10,515 bases of DNA from Alphaproteobacteria bacterium CG11_big_fil_rev_8_21_14_0_20_44_7 (GTDB lineage Bacteria > Pseudomonadota > Alphaproteobacteria > Rickettsiales > 21-14-0-20-44-7), in the NCBI GenBank assembly GCA_002787615.1, contig PCXJ01000069.1:1-10515 (forward strand), in the 5' to 3' direction. The notes under the pieces were generated by a model. It made no database searches, was not told where the DNA came from, and was given only the letters and a program-made list of their open reading frames with translations. A program made the position numbers and the translations under genes. This document shows positions 5,700 through 10,515 of the stretch, piece after piece (the stretch's first letter is position 1; every line of letters begins with the position of its first letter).

Positions 5700-7754
5700 T
5701 TATTGCTGGCGTGCAAGAGATTGGGCATCAAGCAATTGCAAGACCGAGTTAGCCGCAGCAATAGCCGCCTCTAATGCGGAGAATTGTATCAGCAAGCGTT
5801 CGCGATATACATCTATCTGCGTATCGATATTATCAATTGATTCCTGCAAGCTCTCATTACTATCCTGCAAACTCTCAATCTGGGAATTTATCAAGCCGCT
5901 ATTTGTTGTACCGACAACATCATTGATTGAGTTATATAATTTATCCGCAACCCCCTGCTTGAAGCTAAAATTCACCACGGCATCGGAAGAGGATACATAT
6001 AAAAAGCTCATTCCATCAAAAAGCGTATCATCCTGCCCGGTTATGGTGGCAAGCCCATTTGGTGCAGAAGCAGAGACGGAATAATCTAAATCAATCGCCG
6101 TTACTAAATCAAAACCGTGGATTTTAGTAACCTGCGCAGTTTCAGCAGTTCTATCAATATCAATATCATAATCTTTTTCACCACTTGTGGTAGTACCTGT
6201 AAAATCTTCAGTGCTAGTACCATCGCCATAATAATATAGCTTTAATCCTTCTAGCTCGCCTGAGCCGGTGAGAATGGCCGTCAGCCCTGCCGTTCCGGTT
6301 ACTTCATCAGAACTGGTGTCATATGTCAGATATTGCGGCGTTGCAAGCTCATGCCCGTCAATATGCGTTATTTGCGCTTCCAAACCGGGGCCGGCACTAT
6401 CATCAATCAGCACCTTGAAAGTCTCCTGCGAGTCAAAATTCCCTCTGCTCAAAGATGCAAAATTACTATCCTCACTAGTGAACTTAAACTCAAATATCTC
6501 GCGTAATTCTTCAAAATTACCTTGTAGCTTTGCGCTAAAAGTTGCGGAATCAATCTCCAGAATCTTAGAAGTAGCCGGAATCCCATTTACCGAATCTCCG
6601 ACAAAATCACTGAAATAAATCCCGATATCTCCCAATCTCGAAGTTTCATCGCTAAGCCCCGCACCCGGAATAAGCAAATCATTTGCCGAAAGTGCCAATT
6701 GATTAATCAACGAATCAGAAACATTCTTGAGCAATATACTATCATTCAGCACTGCCGTATCAAGAAATTCACCATCCGTGCCACGCTCATTCTGTTTGGC
6801 GAAAAACACCCTAAAATCATTATAAGCATCAATAAACGCTATAACTGCATTGGATACCGCTTCGGTATTCTCATCAATTTCAACTGTAAGCGTTGTATCC
6901 GGAGTTCCGGTAGGTGTTTCCTGAAATAAGGTGAAAGTAACATTATCCACAATGTCATTAATTGTGTTGGATTGCCTTTCAATTGTTTCACCATCAAATG
7001 TCAGAATTGCATTTAGCGGCGCTGTTCTATCAGCAGGTGGAAAATTAGTTGCAGTATGCAACGCGTCACTGCCATCTACTATTGTAATTGTGTTATCTTC
7101 ACCCGTGCTGCGTTGGCTCAGAATCAAACGAAAATCATCTGAAGCAATTTTCAAAACGCTAGCCTCAACATTTGTCTGCCCCTTAACTGCGTTTATTTTT
7201 GAAACGATAGTATTAAGGCTATCACCTTCGGTCAGAGTGATATCTACATCATTTAGCTGAAAAGTCCCTGCTGCGAACATATTCGCCGTAGAACCACCGC
7301 CCGCCTCAACAATGCTTGAAGTACGGTCTGCAAAGGCAACGCTTTTATAGCTTTCTGCCAATGCAAGCTGCTCAATCTCAATGTCATAACTACCTACCGC
7401 AGCACCATTTGAGGTGATAACGCTTAAATAATTTCCGGCAGTCGTACCGTCTGATGTTGTTAGAAAAGCGGCGCGTGAATCAAAAACATTCTGCGCGGAA
7501 GAGCCAAAACCCGTTGGGTTGCGCAGCACGTTTAATGCATCTTTTAAACCCTGTAGCGCGGATTTCATCCCACCATATTCAGAGATTTTTGCTAAATTAG
7601 TTGCCAGCTTTGTCTCAAGCTGAACGGCTGGGAGTCTTTTTGCTTCGGTTAGGCCTTCAATCAAACCTGCCGTGTCGATTCCGGAAGAACCGCCCGATGT
7701 CACCGTTTTTCCACCAACCTGTGAAATATTCCCTAATGTAATTTCTGTTACCAT
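5700..7754 (-). CDS. fliD: Flagellar filament cap protein FliD (HAP2), enlarged
   Basis: FliD caps the growing flagellar filament and folds exported flagellin at the tip. The N-terminus has the FliD_N pattern: SSGIDTAGLIEGLTEAKRLP (23-42) followed by a heptad-like helix. A flagellin-IN-like motif lies at about 163-226 (GTFQLNDVDITL, then SKINAV). FliD_C spans roughly 245-684, with FLDTAVLNDSILLKNV (330-345) and a C-terminal coiled coil (about 620-684) ending LLDAQSLARQQ. At 684 residues it is longer than the typical 450-500. The extra length includes a Thr/Ser/Asp-rich insert (about 440-600) built of two related repeats, probably a surface-exposed domain. The ATG is supported by AGAGG seven bases upstream and by the family N-terminus. 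No other flagellar gene (fliS, fliC) is in the window, so it stands apart from any flagellar cluster. Confidence 0.92.
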   Translation of the reverse strand: MVTEITLGNISQVGGKTVTSGGSSGIDTAGLIEGLTEAKRLPAVQLETKLATNLAKISEYGGMKSALQGLKDALNVLRNPTGFGSSAQNVFDSRAAFLTTSDGTTAGNYLSVITSNGAAVGSYDIEIEQLALAESYKSVAFADRTSSIVEAGGGSTANMFAAGTFQLNDVDITLTEGDSLNTIVSKINAVKGQTNVEASVLKIASDDFRLILSQRSTGEDNTITIVDGSDALHTATNFPPADRTAPLNAILTFDGETIERQSNTINDIVDNVTFTLFQETPTGTPDTTLTVEIDENTEAVSNAVIAFIDAYNDFRVFFAKQNERGTDGEFLDTAVLNDSILLKNVSDSLINQLALSANDLLIPGAGLSDETSRLGDIGIYFSDFVGDSVNGIPATSKILEIDSATFSAKLQGNFEELREIFEFKFTSEDSNFASLSRGNFDSQETFKVLIDDSAGPGLEAQITHIDGHELATPQYLTYDTSSDEVTGTAGLTAILTGSGELEGLKLYYYGDGTSTEDFTGTTTSGEKDYDIDIDRTAETAQVTKIHGFDLVTAIDLDYSVSASAPNGLATITGQDDTLFDGMSFLYVSSSDAVVNFSFKQGVADKLYNSINDVVGTTNSGLINSQIESLQDSNESLQESIDNIDTQIDVYRERLLIQFSALEAAIAAANSVLQLLDAQSLARQQ

Positions 7755-7766
7755 ACCTGGCCTCTA

Positions 7767-7783
7767 TGCAAGTTTCATGCCTA
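7767..7783 (-). promoter_or_regulatory. Candidate sigma-54 (-24/-12) promoter of fliD
   Basis: The minus strand reads TAGGCATGAAACTTGCA, against the RpoN consensus YTGGCACGrNNNTTGCW. The invariant GG (7781-7780) and GC (7769-7768) are present with the correct ten-base spacing, and there are two mismatches elsewhere. RpoN control of flagellar genes is well known. The difficulty is position: initiation would fall near 7756, only two bases before the ATG, leaving the AGAGG ribosome site (7765-7761) outside the transcript. Several TATAAT hexamers on the same strand (7829-7824, 7811-7806, 7801-7796) offer alternative sigma-70 starts with a normal leader, though none has a convincing -35. Confidence 0.35.
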
Positions 7784-7797
7784 CTTGGCGTGCAGAT

Positions 7798-7811
7798 TAT
7801 AATTAATTATA
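7798..7811. repeat. 14-bp perfect palindrome upstream of fliD
   Basis: TATAATTAATTATA is perfectly self-complementary and lies 15 bases upstream of the sigma-54-like element, within the 185-bp gap between fliD and the TPR gene. It places a TATAAT hexamer on both strands. It could be a dimeric regulator site, but AT-only palindromes arise easily by chance. Confidence 0.4.
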
Positions 7812-7830
7812 CTCCAACTTACGATTATAG

Positions 7831-7855
7831 GAAAAAATAATTAAGATTATCTTAA
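7831..7855 (-). terminator. Candidate intrinsic terminator of the TPR lipoprotein gene
   Basis: The 15-bp palindrome TTAAGATTATCTTAA (7841-7855) forms, on the minus strand, a hairpin with a six-pair stem and three-base loop. It is followed directly by a T-rich run (TTATTTTTT). It lies about 85 bases beyond the TPR gene stop and ahead of fliD, a sensible place to end that transcript. The stem is mostly A-T pairs and weak, so it may instead be a regulator site for fliD. Confidence 0.35.
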
Positions 7856-7939
7856 GAAATCGCTGTATTTTATAATTCTGAAGGAGATGAACGTATAAAA
7901 TATCACATCTAACCGTCATTGCCTGAATTTGATTAGCAG

Positions 7940-8842
7940 CTATTTATTTTTAGGGTCGGCTTCAACGCGCTCAAGATTCTTCCATGCACGTTCATAATAT
8001 ATCGGAGCACCGCTAAGCGCCTTGTTCAGATAGGTTTTTGCCAATTGCGGTTGTTTAGCAAGCTCGGCATAAACGCCCATATTATTATATAATTGCGGCT
8101 CGGTGAGGTAACTTTCTGCGGTTTTCTTAGCCGCATCCAGATTGCCCGATATGCCATAAACCATTGCCAGATTCAGCGCGATATGGCGTTTTTGCGATAC
8201 ATTATCCGCCCGAATTGCCGCTTTCTGCAAAATCTCAATTGCATCGGTATAATTTCCCATCAATCCTTTGGCAAGCCCCTGATTATTTAACACGGTAGCA
8301 TTATCATTGCTAACTTCTGCCGCTAAATCGAAATATTGATTAGCCTCGGTGAACTTCTTTTTTGAAGCAAAAATCAACCCTGCACCATTGATAGATTTCC
8401 AACGTGAAGAATCGCTGTTGATAATTTCAGTAAAAATCTCGCCCGCTTCTTGGAAATCCCCTTCCGAAAGCAAACACAGGCCTTTGCCTTCCTTATATCC
8501 TATATCATCGGGTTTTTTGCTAAGTAAGTGGTCATAAACCGGCATTGCAGATTTGCACGCACCCAGATAGCGCAAAACTTCGGCATATTTTTCCTTATAT
8601 AAATCATTTTTATTATCATTGCCGATAAGCTGCTTTAAGAATTGCTGCGCCTTAACATATTCGCCATTTTCCATAGCAGCCAAGGCTGAGCTATAAATGC
8701 TCTTATCTACAGTAGGGACGCTTATCTTGCTTAGCTCTTCCTGAAGCTTTTTATCTTCTTCCAGTTTTCCCTCTCTGCCGACAGCACCGCCGCAGCCAGA
8801 TAATAGGAGAACACAGGATATTAATATAAAGGATTTGCGCAT
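7940..8842 (-). CDS. TPR-repeat outer-membrane-type lipoprotein (TadD-like)
   Basis: The 300-residue protein begins MRKSFILISCVLLLSGCGG, a lipoprotein signal peptide with lipobox LLSGC; cleavage before C17 and lipidation there are expected. The next residues (G18, G19) carry no Asp at +2, consistent with outer-membrane sorting. The rest is helical TPR repeats, with recognisable units near 49-82, 113-146 (GLCLLSEGDFQEAGEIF), 147-180, 184-216 (NNQGLAKGLMGNYTDAIEIL) and 250-280 (YNNMGVYAELAKQPQLAKTY). TPR proteins scaffold other proteins. The lipoprotein-plus-TPR form resembles TadD of Flp pilus systems, but no tad, pilus or assembly gene is here, so the partner is unknown. No Shine-Dalgarno sequence precedes the ATG, and a promoter lies right at it. 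It diverges from pyrB across 88 bases. Confidence 0.85.
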   Translation of the reverse strand: MRKSFILISCVLLLSGCGGAVGREGKLEEDKKLQEELSKISVPTVDKSIYSSALAAMENGEYVKAQQFLKQLIGNDNKNDLYKEKYAEVLRYLGACKSAMPVYDHLLSKKPDDIGYKEGKGLCLLSEGDFQEAGEIFTEIINSDSSRWKSINGAGLIFASKKKFTEANQYFDLAAEVSNDNATVLNNQGLAKGLMGNYTDAIEILQKAAIRADNVSQKRHIALNLAMVYGISGNLDAAKKTAESYLTEPQLYNNMGVYAELAKQPQLAKTYLNKALSGAPIYYERAWKNLERVEADPKNK

Positions 8843-8850
8843 ATGGGTGG

Positions 8851-8880
8851 GTTATACATGAAAATCATGCATTTCATCAA
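8851..8880 (-). promoter_or_regulatory. Candidate promoter of the TPR lipoprotein gene, predicting a leaderless mRNA
   Basis: On the minus strand TTGATG (8880-8875) and TATAAC (8856-8851) are separated by 18 bases. The -10 matches consensus at five of six positions and the -35 at four. The -10 ends eight bases before the ATG at 8842, the same distance as for the PBP gene, so the transcript would start one to three bases before the start codon. An inverted repeat, ATGAAA-N8-TTTCAT (8858-8877), lies mostly between the two hexamers and could be an operator. Confidence 0.45.
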
Positions 8881-8889
8881 GGTTTATTA

Positions 8890-8916
8890 TTGAAATCCAT
8901 AAAGAAATAGTTTAAC
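8890..8916 (+). promoter_or_regulatory. Weak candidate promoter of pyrB-pyrC
   Basis: TTGAAA (8890-8895, five of six) is followed after 15 bases by TTTAAC (8911-8916, four of six), upstream of the pyrB ATG at 8931. The spacer is short of the ideal 17. Initiation near 8923 would give a leader of only about eight bases. No pyrimidine-responsive attenuator or PyrR-type leader fits in the 88 bp available. Confidence 0.25.
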
Positions 8917-8930
8917 CTCCCCGACTTAGG

Positions 8931-9839
8931 ATGAAACATTTACTCAGTATAGCCGACTTATCTCCTAAGGAAATCGAGGAAATTCTTGATAGAGCCAATC
9001 ATCATAGAGACGTAAACAGGCATTCAAACAAAAAACAGGCGGTTCTCGCCGGACGCACTCTTATTAATCTTTTTGTCGAAAATTCCACCCGCACCATCAC
9101 CAGCTTTGAACTTGCCGGAAAGCGCCTCGGCGCCGATGTCATCACCATGCAGGCTGATAGCTCATCTTTGCGCAAAGGCGAAACGCTGATTGATACCGCA
9201 ATGACGCTAAACGCCATGCATCCGGATTTTATTGTAGTTCGCCATCAGGCTAGCGGCGCGGTGAAATTATTGGCGGATAAGGTGAATTGCTCAGTAATAA
9301 ATGCCGGAGATGGTTGCCATGAACATCCGACACAAGCCCTGCTTGATGCGGTTACAATTCGTAATGCAAAAGGCAAATTAAAAGGGTTGGAAATTGCGAT
9401 TTGCGGAGATATTCTCCACTCACGCGTTGCCCGCTCGAATATTATCCTGCTCACCAAAATGGGGGCAAAAGTACGGGTTATTGCGCCGCCCACCCTGATG
9501 CCGAACAAAGAATTTCTGACCTCGCAAGGTGTAAAAGTTTTCACCGATATGGAAGCAGGAGTTAAAAACGTTGATATCATTATGATGCTGCGCTTGCAAA
9601 AAGAACGGATGCGCGGCAGCTATCTGCCCTCGCCGCGTGAATATTATAAATATTACGGGCTGAATGCGGAAAAATTAGCACTCGCCAAGGATGACGCCAA
9701 AGTTATGCATCCGGGGCCGATAAATCGCGGGGTGGAAATCGCCTCCGATATCGCCGATGATATCCATCGCAGTATCATTCTGGAGCAGGTGGAAATGGGC
9801 GTGGCTGTTCGTCAGGCAATTTTGGAGAATTTGGGATGA
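8931..9839 (+). CDS. pyrB: Aspartate carbamoyltransferase catalytic subunit
   Basis: PyrB condenses carbamoyl phosphate with aspartate, the committed step of pyrimidine synthesis. At 302 residues it has the normal catalytic-subunit length. The carbamoyl-phosphate site is STRT (52-55) with SSLRKGET (78-85) supplying the loop Ser and Lys from the neighbouring chain. Further active-site motifs are VRHQASG (103-109), HEHPTQALLD (130-139) and GDILHSRVARSN (159-170). The aspartate side is MLRLQKERM (219-227) and HPGPINRGVEI (260-270). All expected catalytic residues are present. The start at MKHLLSIADLS matches the family N-terminus (HLLxIxDLS). Only AGG touching the ATG resembles a ribosome site, which is too close to work normally. 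There is no pyrI, so E. coli-style regulation is not expected. pyrC overlaps its stop. Confidence 0.95.
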   Translation: MKHLLSIADLSPKEIEEILDRANHHRDVNRHSNKKQAVLAGRTLINLFVENSTRTITSFELAGKRLGADVITMQADSSSLRKGETLIDTAMTLNAMHPDFIVVRHQASGAVKLLADKVNCSVINAGDGCHEHPTQALLDAVTIRNAKGKLKGLEIAICGDILHSRVARSNIILLTKMGAKVRVIAPPTLMPNKEFLTSQGVKVFTDMEAGVKNVDIIMMLRLQKERMRGSYLPSPREYYKYYGLNAEKLALAKDDAKVMHPGPINRGVEIASDIADDIHRSIILEQVEMGVAVRQAILENLG

Positions 9840-10515
9840 GTGTATTTCTAGCAGAGCCGGGGCTGAAAAAAGGCAAGGGCAAAAAGCTCCTGAAAAATGC
9901 CCGCATTTTTGATCCGGAAAGCGGCTATGACCAAATCGGCAATTTGCTGATTGACGGCGACAAAATCACTGATTTCGGCAAAATTGAGGCTAGCGATGCA
10001 GAAATTATTGATTGCGAGGGAAAACTCCTCACCCCCGGTCTGATTGATATTCAAGTCCATGCACGCGAACCGGGATTTGAGAAGAAGGAAAATCTGGAAT
10101 CTGTTTCGCGCTCGGCGGCAGCAGGCGGAGTAACCGGAATTGCCGTTATGCCCAACACCCAGCCGGTGACGGATAATGTCGCCACGGTGGAATTTATCCA
10201 ACGCCGCGCCATCAAAAAATCTATCGTCAATGTGCATATTTATGCCAGCATCACCAAAAACATGGAAGGCAAAGAACTTTCCGAAATAGGGATGCTCAAA
10301 GAGGCGGGGGTTGTCGGCTTTACCGATGATGGGCTGCCGCTTGCCAATCCTTTCGTGATGCGAAACGCACTTACCTATGCCACTGAATTTGATGCGCTAA
10401 TTGCCCAACATGCCGAAGATTTGCAGCTTTCCAATGGTGGCTGCATAAATGAGGGCATAGTTTCATCGCGCCTTGGTGTGCCGGGAATTCCGAATGCATC
10501 AGAAGCGGTGATGGT
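9836..10515 (+). CDS. pyrC: Dihydroorotase-family protein PyrC with altered metal motif, partial
   Basis: The frame opens with an ATG overlapping the pyrB stop (ATGA, 9836-9839), with GGAG eight bases upstream, and runs off the right edge after 226 codons; the full family length is about 430. It is an amidohydrolase of the class I dihydroorotase family, which cyclises carbamoyl aspartate. Visible motifs are LTPGLIDIQVHAREPG (65-80), GGVTGIAVMPNTQPVTDN (97-114), FTDDG (162-166) and QHAED (191-195). The usual zinc motif D-x-H-x-H reads D71-I-Q73-V-H75, so the first metal-binding His is Gln. R77, D164/D165 and H192 remain. Tight coupling to pyrB fits a PyrB-PyrC complex, in which a degenerate PyrC may be structural, as in Pseudomonas pyrC'. 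The remaining metal ligands lie outside the window, so activity cannot be decided here. Confidence 0.9.
   Translation, partial: MSVFLAEPGLKKGKGKKLLKNARIFDPESGYDQIGNLLIDGDKITDFGKIEASDAEIIDCEGKLLTPGLIDIQVHAREPGFEKKENLESVSRSAAAGGVTGIAVMPNTQPVTDNVATVEFIQRRAIKKSIVNVHIYASITKNMEGKELSEIGMLKEAGVVGFTDDGLPLANPFVMRNALTYATEFDALIAQHAEDLQLSNGGCINEGIVSSRLGVPGIPNASEAVM

Noticed and set aside
7881..7898. AAGGAG followed directly by ATG on the plus strand, suggesting a small gene
   Set aside because: The frame is ATG AAC GTA TAA, three codons only, and the spacing between AAGGAG and ATG is zero.
9848..10237. Minus-strand open frame of 129 codons at the right edge
   Set aside because: It is antisense to the pyrC coding region, whose translation is unmistakable.
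1..10515. A novel defence, mobile or biosynthetic system
   Set aside because: Every open region is accounted for by recognisable core or transport genes. No transposase, integrase, toxin-antitoxin pair, nuclease, reverse transcriptase or repeat array was seen.

Overview
The window reads as a stretch of chromosome from an AT-leaning, motile alphaproteobacterium. The evidence is a frataxin/CyaY with a mitochondrial-like core motif, a PmbA, EI24 protein and compact class A PBP of alphaproteobacterial flavour, a pyrB-pyrC pair whose PyrC has a degraded metal site (as in several alphaproteobacteria), and a flagellar FliD. I cannot place it below class level. It is densely coded: the longest gap between genes is 185 bases, and I see no insertion sequence, phage, CRISPR array, tRNA or rRNA.

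Layout. On the minus strand from the left edge: the start of ruvA (cut by the window edge), a TAXI-family TRAP periplasmic binding protein with its own promoter, and cyaY. A 92-bp divergent region holding an exact 13-bp tandem repeat separates cyaY from a plus-strand cluster of a class A penicillin-binding protein, pmbA/tldE and an EI24/CysZ-like membrane protein. Gaps of 11 and 3 bases make this cluster look like one operon. It converges, with 17 bases between stops, on a minus-strand fliD of unusual length. Upstream of fliD is a 185-bp palindrome-rich gap, then a minus-strand TPR lipoprotein gene. That gene diverges from the pyrB-pyrC operon, which overlaps by ATGA and runs off the right edge.

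The genes are mostly unrelated housekeeping functions: Holliday-junction processing, solute capture, iron delivery for Fe-S clusters, peptidoglycan synthesis, peptide maturation, flagellar filament capping and pyrimidine synthesis. No new multigene system is visible. The points most worth a second look are: (i) several genes at the head of transcription units lack a Shine-Dalgarno sequence and have a -10-like (or sigma-54-like) element so close to the start codon that leaderless mRNA is predicted; (ii) an internally duplicated insert in FliD; (iii) loss of the first histidine of the HxH metal motif in PyrC; (iv) a cluster of homopolymer tracts at the 5' end of the PBP gene.
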